In this document: positions 1 to 5,810 of the stretch, piece by piece | Layout: each line of letters opens with the position of its first letter | Position numbering within the stretch: the stretch's first letter is position 1 | Virus record (IMG/VR): IMGVR_UViG_3300000325_000027 | Location: 1-22,323 of that record | Length of the DNA: 22,323 nucleotides | Source: a virus | Reading direction: 5' to 3' (one strand) | The notes under the pieces: model-generated | Databases searched by the model: none | What the model saw: the letters and a program-made list of their open reading frames with translations, nothing else | What the model was told of the DNA's origin: nothing | Translations under genes and position numbers: made by a program

Positions 1-12
1 CTCCTTCGGGAG
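1..12 (+). terminator. UUCG-capped stem-loop, possibly the end of a terminator
   Basis: The first 12 bases read as a 4-bp stem (CTCC/GGAG) closed by a C(UUCG)G tetraloop, an unusually stable cap common in phage intercistronic hairpins. The following bases CCAC could lengthen the stem if the unseen upstream sequence is GTGG. No T-run follows, so it may be an attenuator or mRNA-stabilising hairpin after the preceding (probably capsid) gene rather than a full terminator. The window edge prevents a decision. Confidence 0.35.
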
Positions 13-23
13 CCACAAACAGT

Positions 24-29
24 AGGAGA
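24..29 (+). promoter_or_regulatory. Strong ribosome binding site AGGAGA
   Basis: AGGAGA lies five bases before the ATG at 35 and supports that start. The same leader (AGGAGA, a short A/T spacer, then ATG) recurs before the genes at 5350, 6833, 13985 and 16611. These are the few genes not overlapped by the gene before them. Confidence 0.75.
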
Positions 30-34
30 AAATT

Positions 35-325
35 ATGTCAGGTGGAGGAAGTTTTACATCAGATCAAGGAAGTGCCCATGCTATAGCAACAGCACAAATG
101 GTTGTACAAAACAGAAGAGCTAGGCTTACATCTATTCAAGCTAAAGGTAATGCAAGTGGTTCAATCATTTTTAAAAGTGGTGGAGCAACTGGTACAACGA
201 TTGCAACGTACTTATTCGGAACTGAAGGTTTAGATATGTATTTACCTGGTTCAGGTATTTTATTTGTAGACGGAATACATGCAACTATTGCTGGAACTGC
301 AGGTGTAACAATTACATTTACTTAA
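35..325 (+). CDS. Small beta-rich phage protein, probable virion component
   Basis: This 96-residue protein is rich in Gly, Thr, Ser and Ile, has no membrane segment, and shows alternating hydrophobic residues expected of a small beta-sandwich (for example the stretch ending GILFVDGIHATIAG near the C-terminus). Proteins of this size and character sit next to capsid genes in marine phages, where they may be decoration or neck proteins; that role is inference. It broadly resembles the protein at 13507-13842 in size and strand pattern, though I see no clear sequence identity. The start follows an AGGAGA ribosome site, and the stop is one base before the next ATG, suggesting coupled translation. 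Confidence 0.6.
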   Translation: MSGGGSFTSDQGSAHAIATAQMVVQNRRARLTSIQAKGNASGSIIFKSGGATGTTIATYLFGTEGLDMYLPGSGILFVDGIHATIAGTAGVTITFT

Positions 326-326
326 G

Positions 327-1049
327 ATGAGCAAAATTAAATTAGCTTATACAGGCGGTAAATACGCAGGCAAAAAGTTGATTGATATTGTTAAAAGTTT
401 AAAGAAAAATCTTAAGGCTAAAAAAGCTAAACAAACACCTAGTAAAAGAACTCTTTCAGCAAGGAAATCTAAAGCAAATGTTGAAAGAGCTGGACGAGGA
501 ACTAAATCAATTAAAGCTTACAACATTAGAGCGGGAGCTAGAAATGACAAGATGGTTCCTATCAAAAAACAGTCACAAAAAGGTAGTTCTTTTCAAACAC
601 ATAGCGTAAGAACACCTGGAGCAAATTCTGCTAGAGGCATGGGTTTGTCAAGATACGGAAGTGAAGGTTCTGCATCATCTTGGAGATCTGATATGGACAG
701 GTTTCAAGAAATACCCTTAGCTTCTTTTTTTAAAAAAAACAAAAAAGCGCTTGGTGGTGTTGCTGGTTTTAAAAGAGGCGGAGATAATATGCCTGCTAGA
801 AATAAAAAGAATTTTAGATCCACTAAAAGTGGTGCAGGTATGACAGCAGCAGGAGTTGCTTCATACAGAAGAAAAAATCCAGGAAGTAAATTATCAACTG
901 CAGTAACGGAAGATAATCCAGGTAAAAAAAGATCAGCACGTAGAAAATCGTATTGTGCAAGATCAGCAGGGCAAATGAAAAAATTCCCTAAAGCCGCAGC
1001 AGACCCCAATTCTAGGTTAAGACAAGCTAGAAGAAGATGGAAGTGCTAG
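327..1049 (+). CDS. Highly basic protein with DUF6321-like C-terminal domain
   Basis: This 240-residue protein is extremely rich in Lys, Arg and Ser. Residues 1-125 are low-complexity and basic, and 128-160 form a linker with KKNKK and FKRGG motifs. About 165-240 match my recollection of the DUF6321 domain of phages and bacteria: TKSGAGMTAAG, then RRKNPGSKL, KRSARRKSYCAR around Cys210, and a terminal RRRWKC with Cys240. The function of that domain is unknown. The charge suggests nucleic-acid binding, perhaps in the packaged genome, but this is inference. The gene starts one base after the upstream stop without its own clear ribosome site, and its end overlaps the next gene by 13 bases. Confidence 0.65.
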   Translation: MSKIKLAYTGGKYAGKKLIDIVKSLKKNLKAKKAKQTPSKRTLSARKSKANVERAGRGTKSIKAYNIRAGARNDKMVPIKKQSQKGSSFQTHSVRTPGANSARGMGLSRYGSEGSASSWRSDMDRFQEIPLASFFKKNKKALGGVAGFKRGGDNMPARNKKNFRSTKSGAGMTAAGVASYRRKNPGSKLSTAVTEDNPGKKRSARRKSYCARSAGQMKKFPKAAADPNSRLRQARRRWKC

Positions 1050-1258
1050 TAAAAAGTTACTGGTTATTTTTAGATACCCTTCTTTATGTTACACTGTACT
1101 CATTATTTATTTTAGTAATAATAGGAATATTTTTAAAAACTATGATTGACAAATTTTTTTATTCGTTCTTTGGAGCATTAGATAATATATGGAATTTTTT
1201 TACTGCATCTAAGGATGATAGTAAAAAAAGGAGAAAAGGAGAAAAAGATGATAGATAA
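1037..1258 (+). CDS. Small membrane protein, holin candidate
   Basis: This 73-residue protein begins with a strongly hydrophobic stretch at about residues 8-33 (tyrosine-, leucine- and isoleucine-rich), perhaps followed by an amphipathic helix at 34-55. It ends in a very charged tail (DDSKKRRKGEKDDR). Hydrophobic N-terminus plus charged C-terminus is typical of holins and other phage membrane effectors, and it opens the set of membrane genes leading to the M15 peptidase. The ATG lies inside the end of the upstream basic gene in a different frame, and its own last codons overlap the next small gene by 11 bases. The holin role is inferred from context only. Confidence 0.5.
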   Translation: MEVLVKSYWLFLDTLLYVTLYSLFILVIIGIFLKTMIDKFFYSFFGALDNIWNFFTASKDDSKKRRKGEKDDR

Positions 1259-1349
1259 ATTAAAAAGTAAAGCTATGCATTACTGGTCAGACCACAAGAT
1301 TGAATGTCTTGTAGTTGTTGTTCTTGTTGTAGCTTATATTGTTAAGTAA
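1248..1349 (+). CDS. 33-residue single-span membrane peptide
   Basis: This short reading frame starts at an ATG preceded by GGAGAAAAGGAGAAAAAG, which gives an excellent ribosome site. It encodes a charged N-terminal half (MIDKLKSKAMHYWSDHKIE) and one membrane span made mostly of Val, Leu and Ile, ending in VK. Its TAA shares its last base with the ATG of the next gene (TAATG), a junction type seen throughout the window. The position inside the membrane-protein cluster and the good ribosome site make it probably real despite its size. It could be a holin, an antiholin or a regulator of lysis; no family is recognised. Confidence 0.6.
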   Translation: MIDKLKSKAMHYWSDHKIECLVVVVLVVAYIVK

Positions 1350-1660
1350 TGAATTTAGTAGATTTACTTAAAAAAAATATAGTAATGGTTCCGGTTGTAG
1401 CTTCGGTTATAGTCGGAACTTTTACAGGTGTTAGATATATAGTAAATCTTACAGATACAATAAATCAAAACGAATTAAGACTTACCAACCTTGAAAGAGA
1501 TGTTGGTGTATTAGAAACAAGTATTACAGATATTAACACGAGATTATCTTCTGCTGAAGCTACTTGGCAGATGGCCGAAAATTTATACAGAACTTTAGCT
1601 GATCAAGTTAGAGAGCACACTTACGATATAAAAGATTTAAACAGAGAAATGAACTATTAA
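1349..1660 (+). CDS. N-anchored coiled-coil membrane protein
   Basis: This 103-residue protein has one membrane span at about residues 9-32 and then a long predicted helix or coiled coil to about residue 100 (heptad-like spacing in NELRLTNLERDVGVLETSI and after). The layout, a short cytoplasmic N-terminus, one span and a periplasmic coiled coil, is that of inner-membrane spanins (Rz-like), but spanins cannot be recognised by sequence alone and no partner lipoprotein is evident. It sits between small membrane proteins and upstream of the M15 peptidase, which suits a lysis or envelope role. Its start overlaps the previous stop by one base. Confidence 0.5.
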   Translation: MNLVDLLKKNIVMVPVVASVIVGTFTGVRYIVNLTDTINQNELRLTNLERDVGVLETSITDINTRLSSAEATWQMAENLYRTLADQVREHTYDIKDLNREMNY

Positions 1661-1673
1661 GGATTTATGCAAC

Positions 1674-2276
1674 ATGGAGATAGCCAGGATGGATTACAGA
1701 TTTACAGCGATACTGATTGTGATGATGACTTTGTTAGCATTGTTTGGTGGACCTGCGCATAGCAGAAATGACTATCTTAATAATGGTACTAGTACCTGTA
1801 GCACTGGTGATGTTAGCGTATCAATCGAACAGAGGGACTCAGAGAATAGGTATAGACACTTTAATTCTGATAATAATTATGACAGCCCTTCTGATGATAG
1901 GTCCTTACGTCTTACTTTTAGACACTATCTAGGATCAGCCTGCACTGATGATTTTAAAAAAGTACAACAAGAGAATATGGAGTTAAAACAACAACTAGAA
2001 TTAATGAAAATGTGTGGAAAAGTAAATAAAAACCCTACTTTAAAATACAATCCAAACTTCCATTTGCTGGTCGCAAAATGCTCTGGTATATTAGTGAAGG
2101 ATGAAAATCAGGAAAGACCTGAAGGTAGTGCTTGGGATGACCTAAGAGATGATTATCAAAAATTACCTGAACACAAAGATAAAAAATTTATGGGTACAAA
2201 GGATATAATGAAGAATAACACATTAAAAACACCACCCAAAGATTATATATTACCATTACCAAAGCCTAAAAAATGA
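1674..2276 (+). CDS. Exported protein of unknown function
   Basis: This 200-residue protein carries a clear signal peptide: a basic start, a hydrophobic core ILIVMMTLLALFGG and a plausible cleavage site after AHS. A second ATG at 1692 would give a more typical signal peptide, so the true start is uncertain. Two beta-strand-like stretches (DVSVSIEQRDS and SLRLTFRHYLG) flank an Asn/Asp/Ser-rich loop. A short coiled coil follows (VQQENMELKQQLELMKMCGKV), then a polar, Pro-rich tail. There is no lipobox cysteine, so it does not look like an outer-membrane spanin. It overlaps the next gene by ATGA. A second hydrophobic frame runs inside it (see findings). Confidence 0.5.
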   Translation: MEIARMDYRFTAILIVMMTLLALFGGPAHSRNDYLNNGTSTCSTGDVSVSIEQRDSENRYRHFNSDNNYDSPSDDRSLRLTFRHYLGSACTDDFKKVQQENMELKQQLELMKMCGKVNKNPTLKYNPNFHLLVAKCSGILVKDENQERPEGSAWDDLRDDYQKLPEHKDKKFMGTKDIMKNNTLKTPPKDYILPLPKPKK

Positions 2277-2659
2277 GCCAAGATAGACAAGTTAGATTTA
2301 GTGATACAACATCAGTAGCCATGCCAATTAAAAATATGATTGGTATAGTTGTTGCAGTTGCTATGGGTGTGTTTGCCTATACTGAGGTCACTGCTAGACT
2401 AACATCGTTAGAGACATCACGTGAATTGTTTCAAGCTGATCTTCTAAAAAAAAGTGAGCAATTGCCTACGGACCAAGAACAATACATGTTAATAGAAGAT
2501 TTATATAAAACAACAGAGAAGTTAGAGAAAACTCAAGAACAAAATATGACTAACAAAGTTAATATAGAATTTTTAAAAGCACAACTAGAAAAAGCATTAG
2601 ATGATGTTGAAAATTTAAAAGATAAAGTTAGGCGAAATGGAAATGGTACACACGAATGA
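2273..2659 (+). CDS. Second N-anchored coiled-coil membrane protein
   Basis: This 128-residue protein has a polar N-terminus (about 19 residues), a membrane span at about 20-38 (NMIGIVVAVAMGVFAY) and a long charged helix to about residue 120. It has the same topology as the protein at 1349-1660, and I recall similar proteins in marine phage contigs without a proven function. Two Rz-like architectures within 1.3 kb suggest an envelope-spanning complex or a duplicated role in lysis. The conserved-looking stretch QEQYMLIEDLYKTTEKL resembles ENLYRTLADQV of the 1349-1660 protein (LYxT in the same relative position), hinting at distant homology. It joins its neighbours by ATGA overlaps on both sides. 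Confidence 0.5.
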   Translation: MSQDRQVRFSDTTSVAMPIKNMIGIVVAVAMGVFAYTEVTARLTSLETSRELFQADLLKKSEQLPTDQEQYMLIEDLYKTTEKLEKTQEQNMTNKVNIEFLKAQLEKALDDVENLKDKVRRNGNGTHE

Positions 2660-2865
2660 TTGAATCTGTTGTAGCTTTATGTATGTTTATAGCAGGAGAA
2701 CTAACAGAGCATCGTATTCAACCTGCAATGAGTGATTGTTTAAAAGGTAAGCGAGTTGCAGAAAGATCTTCTAGCGATAACATAGAATATAAATGTGGTA
2801 AAGTAGAAGCAGAAATAGAAAAAAATATTGATGGTAGCAAAGCAATAAAAAAAATAATAGAATGA
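2656..2865 (+). CDS. Small Cys-containing protein of unknown function
   Basis: This 69-residue protein has a short hydrophobic N-terminus (MIESVVALCMFIAG), three cysteines (9, 28 and 47) and a charged C-terminal half ending in DGSKAIKKIIE. The N-terminus could be a weak export signal or a membrane-associated helix, but it is short. I recall similar small proteins next to phage endolysins in marine phage contigs, with no known function. It overlaps both neighbours through ATGA junctions, so it is probably translated with the M15 peptidase immediately downstream. Confidence 0.5.
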   Translation: MIESVVALCMFIAGELTEHRIQPAMSDCLKGKRVAERSSSDNIEYKCGKVEAEIEKNIDGSKAIKKIIE

Positions 2866-3338
2866 ACCTTTCACAAAATTTCACTCTTCAAGAGTTAATC
2901 AAATCAGACACGGCTATACGTTTAGGGATTGATAATAATCCTAACTCTGATCAAATAGAAAAATTAAAAACATTATGTGAAAATGTATTGCAACCGGTCA
3001 GAGACCACTTCGGTAGAGTTAAAATCACATCAGGGTTCCGTACTATTCAGCTTTGCCAAGCTATAGGGAGTTCAGAAAAATCTCAACATGCAAAAGCCGA
3101 GGCGGTTGATTTCGAATGTATAGGAGTTGACAACGCTGAAGTAGCTGATTGGGTCCATATGAACTGTGAAACAGATCAGCTGATCCTCGAGTTTTACACA
3201 CCTGGAGAACCAAATTCCGGATGGATACACGCAAGTTACATACCTTATCAACCAAGAAGACAGTTTATGCATGCTTATAGAGAGAATAAAAAAGTTAAAT
3301 ACAAACCAATTATAGGAAAGGCGAAGGACTTAATATAA
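2862..3338 (+). CDS. M15-family peptidase, probable endolysin
   Basis: This 158-residue protein has the hallmarks of zinc-dependent D-Ala/L-Ala-type peptidases of family M15. An SGFRT motif lies at 57-61, a zinc pair His76-x6-Asp83 lies in SQHAKAEAVDFE, and a third ligand His123 lies in GWIHASY. Glu110 in ILEF is a candidate catalytic acid, though that assignment is uncertain. Such enzymes cut peptide bonds in peptidoglycan cross-bridges or stems. There is no signal peptide, so export would need a holin, for which the upstream small membrane genes are candidates. The length is normal for a single-domain phage enzyme. It overlaps the upstream gene by ATGA and the downstream gene by one base. 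A tail-associated lysin is less likely given the lysis-like context. Confidence 0.85.
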   Translation: MNLSQNFTLQELIKSDTAIRLGIDNNPNSDQIEKLKTLCENVLQPVRDHFGRVKITSGFRTIQLCQAIGSSEKSQHAKAEAVDFECIGVDNAEVADWVHMNCETDQLILEFYTPGEPNSGWIHASYIPYQPRRQFMHAYRENKKVKYKPIIGKAKDLI

Positions 3339-3469
3339 TGGCAATAGGAAGAGGACAAATAACTGCACAAATAAACGGTAAGTTAAGAGGGGCTAGAGGT
3401 GAAAAAAAGAAAAAACTACAATTTAAAAACAAACTTAATCGCAAAAAAGCTAAGGTCTTCAAAGTTTAG
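3338..3469 (+). CDS. 43-residue basic protein
   Basis: This small frame starts with an ATG that shares a base with the stop of the M15 peptidase gene. It encodes a very basic peptide (MAIGRGQITAQINGKLRG, then KKKKLQFKNKLNRKKAKVFKV) with no acidic cluster. The bases GGAAAGGCGAAGGA upstream can serve as a ribosome site. Similar short basic proteins recur in marine phages and here at 13835-13972. They may bind nucleic acid or be minor virion components, but nothing in the sequence proves a role. The last bases of the gene contain the -35 region of the candidate promoter that follows. Confidence 0.55.
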   Translation: MAIGRGQITAQINGKLRGARGEKKKKLQFKNKLNRKKAKVFKV

Positions 3470-3486
3470 TCAAAAAGTGATACAAT
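3458..3486 (+). promoter_or_regulatory. Sigma70-like promoter before the tail/adaptor genes
   Basis: TTCAAA (3458-3463) and TACAAT (3481-3486) are separated by exactly 17 bases, and TGA directly before the -10 gives an extended -10 (TGnTACAAT). A start point near 3493 would leave about 27 untranslated bases with an AAAGGA site before the ATG at 3520. The -10 is also the left half of an inverted repeat, TACAAT-N7-ATTGTA (3481-3499), which could be an operator. The 50-base gap is one of the few real intergenic gaps in the window, which supports a regulatory function. Confidence 0.55.
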
Positions 3487-3519
3487 CCAAGAAATTGTAC
3501 AACCGTAAAAAGGATAATA

Positions 3520-4215
3520 ATGGCGACTTCAGGGACGACTACATTTGATCTATCTATAGAAGAAATTATACAGGAAGCCTACGAAAGATGTGGTATGACT
3601 ACAACTAGTGGTCATAGTTTAAAATCAGCTAGAACTAGTTTAAATTTATTGTTTGCAGAATGGGCCAATAGAGGTATCCACTTATGGAAAGTATCCTTAC
3701 ATGAAAATCAATTAGTTTCTGGACAAGCTGAATATTCAGTAAGTTCTGGAGTAAGTGATGTTCTTGAAGCATTTGTTTCAACTACTGGTGCAGGCTCAAA
3801 TACAACAGATACTCAAGATGTTGCTTTAACTAAAATTGACAGATCTGCTTATTCAGCACTTCCCAATAAATTAGCCGTAGGTCAGCCTTCTCAATACTAT
3901 GTAGCTAGGCAAGATACTCCAAAAATATATTTATACCAAGCCCCTAATTTAAATACATATACTTATTTAAAGTATTATGTAATTAAAAGAATTGAAGATG
4001 CTGGATCTTATACTAATGATGCTGATGTAGTATTTAGATTTTTACCTTGTATGGTTGCAGGACTTGCTTATTATTTATCTATGAAAAATTCACCAACGCT
4101 TGTACAACAAAATAAATTAATTTATGAAGACCAACTTAAGAGAGCTCTTGATGAAGATGGTCAAAGAGCATCTACGTTTATTACACCTCAATCTTTTTAC
4201 CCTAATGGAATATAA
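3520..4215 (+). CDS. P22 gp4-like head-tail adaptor / tail accessory factor
   Basis: This 231-residue protein opens with a helical domain (IEEIIQEAYERCGM, then SLKSARTSLNLLFAEWANRGIHLW). This matches the pattern I know from phage connector proteins such as P22 tail accessory factor gp4: helices carrying LN-L-L--WA followed by a beta-rich middle and a C-terminal helical region (about 165-210). Such proteins extend the portal ring and link head to tail. The N-terminal aromatic/Trp pair and the beta-rich QAEYSVSSGV stretch fit. It is first in the unit after the candidate promoter. Assignment is by pattern recall rather than alignment, so gp4-like versus another connector type is uncertain. Confidence 0.6.
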   Translation: MATSGTTTFDLSIEEIIQEAYERCGMTTTSGHSLKSARTSLNLLFAEWANRGIHLWKVSLHENQLVSGQAEYSVSSGVSDVLEAFVSTTGAGSNTTDTQDVALTKIDRSAYSALPNKLAVGQPSQYYVARQDTPKIYLYQAPNLNTYTYLKYYVIKRIEDAGSYTNDADVVFRFLPCMVAGLAYYLSMKNSPTLVQQNKLIYEDQLKRALDEDGQRASTFITPQSFYPNGI

Positions 4216-4217
4216 TA

Positions 4218-4676
4218 ATGGCAAAATGGGCAACAGGTAAAAGAAGTTTATCAATATCAGATAGATCTGGAATGGCTTTTCCTTATACGGAAATGGTTAA
4301 AGAATGGAATGGTTCTTTAGTTCATTATTCTGAATTTGAACCAAAACACCCTCAAATAAGAAGAAGACATTTTACTGCTGATGCAATCGCATTACAAAAT
4401 ACAAGACCACAACGATTTCAACAGCCCACAGATATTTCAAATATAAATCCACAGGCACCCCAAGATGATACAATAGTAAGTTCAGGTGGTTCTATGGTTG
4501 GAATAGCTAATTTATCATTACCCGGTCAATTTGCTTTTCAAACACAATACATAGAAGTAACTAGAGATGGAGTAACTTCAATTTTACATAGTATGATTCC
4601 ACAAAATCCTTCTTTACAAAATAGAAGAAGACAAGCAGATTTAACTTTAGGTAACATAACAGTGAGTATTACATAA
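4218..4676 (+). CDS. Conserved phage structural-module protein, unknown function
   Basis: This 152-residue protein starts with MAKWATGKRSLSISDRSGMAF, followed by a Trp/Glu motif (VKEWNGSLVHYSEFEPKHPQ). This pattern is familiar from the connector region of many marine phages, where it stays uncharacterised. The middle is Gln/Asn/Pro-rich, and the C-terminus has beta-strand character (ADLTLGNITVSIT). No membrane segment or catalytic motif is visible. Its place between two connector-type proteins suggests a role in head-tail joining or as a minor virion protein. The start lies two bases after the upstream stop, and its stop shares a base with the next ATG. Confidence 0.55.
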   Translation: MAKWATGKRSLSISDRSGMAFPYTEMVKEWNGSLVHYSEFEPKHPQIRRRHFTADAIALQNTRPQRFQQPTDISNINPQAPQDDTIVSSGGSMVGIANLSLPGQFAFQTQYIEVTRDGVTSILHSMIPQNPSLQNRRRQADLTLGNITVSIT

Positions 4677-5335
4677 TGGCAGTAACATATTCTAATTTTT
4701 TGACACAAGTAAGAAACTATACCGAAGTAGATAATAATGTTTTAACAGACGCAATACTTCAAGACTTCATAAGATCTGTTGAATTAGATATTGCTGGTAA
4801 AGTTGATTATGATGATTTGAGAAAATATTCTACATCCAACTTTACATTAAATAACAGATATCTAAGTTTACCCTCTGATTTAACTATAATAAGATCGGTA
4901 CAAGTTATCAATAGCGGCACTAGACAGTTTCTAGAAAAAAGAGATACAAGCTATATTTCTGAATATAATAGTTCTTCAGCTACAGGGGTCCCTGCCTATT
5001 GGGCTAGTTGGGATGATTTTAATTTATTAGTGGCACCTGTTCCTAATTCAGCATATGAAGTACAAATAAATTATATTACGGACCCACCTCAATTTACTTC
5101 AACTAACGAAACTTTTATATCTAAATATCAAGAATCTATGTTGTTACATGGTGTTCTAACAGAATCTTTCAGATACCTAAAAGGTCCTATGGATATGTAC
5201 AATCTTTACGAAAAGAAGTACAATGAAGAAGTACAGAATTTTGCCCTACAACAAATGGGTAGAAGAAGACGAGCGGAGTATGATGATGGTGTACCTAGAG
5301 TACAAATACCTTCACCTCCTCCAAACACAAATTAA
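4676..5335 (+). CDS. SU10-type phage adaptor protein
   Basis: This 219-residue protein follows the SU10 adaptor layout. An N-terminal helical segment (LTDAILQDFIRSVELDIAGKV) is followed by a beta region with NRYLSLPSDLTIIRSVQV, then WDDFNLLVAPVPNSAYEVQINYI, and then a helical segment (ESMLLHGVLTESFRYL and a second helix). Such proteins form the ring directly beneath the portal in short-tailed and related phages. The C-terminal tail is Arg-rich and then Pro-rich (RRRRAEYDDGVP, SPPPNTN), as in other marine phage versions. It overlaps the previous gene by one base. Identification is from the motif pattern and position. Confidence 0.65.
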   Translation: MAVTYSNFLTQVRNYTEVDNNVLTDAILQDFIRSVELDIAGKVDYDDLRKYSTSNFTLNNRYLSLPSDLTIIRSVQVINSGTRQFLEKRDTSYISEYNSSSATGVPAYWASWDDFNLLVAPVPNSAYEVQINYITDPPQFTSTNETFISKYQESMLLHGVLTESFRYLKGPMDMYNLYEKKYNEEVQNFALQQMGRRRRAEYDDGVPRVQIPSPPPNTN

Positions 5336-5349
5336 TAAGGAGAATAATT

Positions 5350-5793
5350 ATGGCAATAACAACAAATGCAATCTGTGATTCTTTTAAAAAAGAATTACTA
5401 CAAGGAAAACACGATTTTGATACATCATCTGATACTTACAAATTAGCGATGTATACAAGTTCTGCAACTTTAGGAAAGTCAACAACAAACTATGCAACTA
5501 CAAATGAAGTTACTTCATCAAACTACACAGCGGGTGGTGGAGCACTAGTCAATCAAGGTGTAAAAGTTTCATCTTCAGTAGCTATTACTGATTTTGCTGA
5601 TCTTAGTTTTCAAAACGTAACTCTTACTGCAAGAGGTGCTTTGATTTATAATACAACAACTGACGGTGGTACAGGTACTACTGATGCAGTCGCTGTATTA
5701 GATTTTGGAAGTGATAAAACTGCAACTGCAGGGACATTCACTATTCAATTCCCAGCATTTACTACTTCTGCTGCTATTTTAAGAATAGCCTAA
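5350..5793 (+). CDS. Probable virion protein, Thr/Ser-rich beta protein
   Basis: This 147-residue protein has an N-terminal pattern (CDSFKKELLQGKHDFDTSSD then YKLAMYTSSATLG) known from many phage structural modules, where it stays unnamed. The rest is beta-rich with repeated Thr, Ser, Ala and Gly, including RGALIYNTTT and AVAVLDFGSDK. There is no catalytic or membrane signature. It has its own strong ribosome site (AAGGAGA, 5337-5343, six bases before ATG), which suggests high expression as expected for a coat, decoration or tail component. The exact place in the virion cannot be told. Confidence 0.6.
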   Translation: MAITTNAICDSFKKELLQGKHDFDTSSDTYKLAMYTSSATLGKSTTNYATTNEVTSSNYTAGGGALVNQGVKVSSSVAITDFADLSFQNVTLTARGALIYNTTTDGGTGTTDAVAVLDFGSDKTATAGTFTIQFPAFTTSAAILRIA

Positions 5794-5810
5794 TAAAGGA
5801 ATAAGATGAT

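Noticed and set aside
704-1009. Minus-strand open frame of 101 residues
   Set aside because: It is antiparallel to the Lys/Arg-rich basic gene; AAA-rich codons read as TTT-rich Phe/Leu on the other strand, which keeps the frame open by composition alone. No ribosome site or neighbours on that strand.
1667-1762. ATG at 1667 opening a 31-residue acidic frame
   Set aside because: It has a slightly better ribosome-site spacing than the ATG at 1674, but it stops after 31 codons and encodes no recognisable peptide; the signal-peptide frame is preferred.
3061-3272. Two minus-strand frames opposite the M15 peptidase
   Set aside because: They are antisense to a gene with intact zinc ligands, and no minus-strand gene context exists anywhere in the window.
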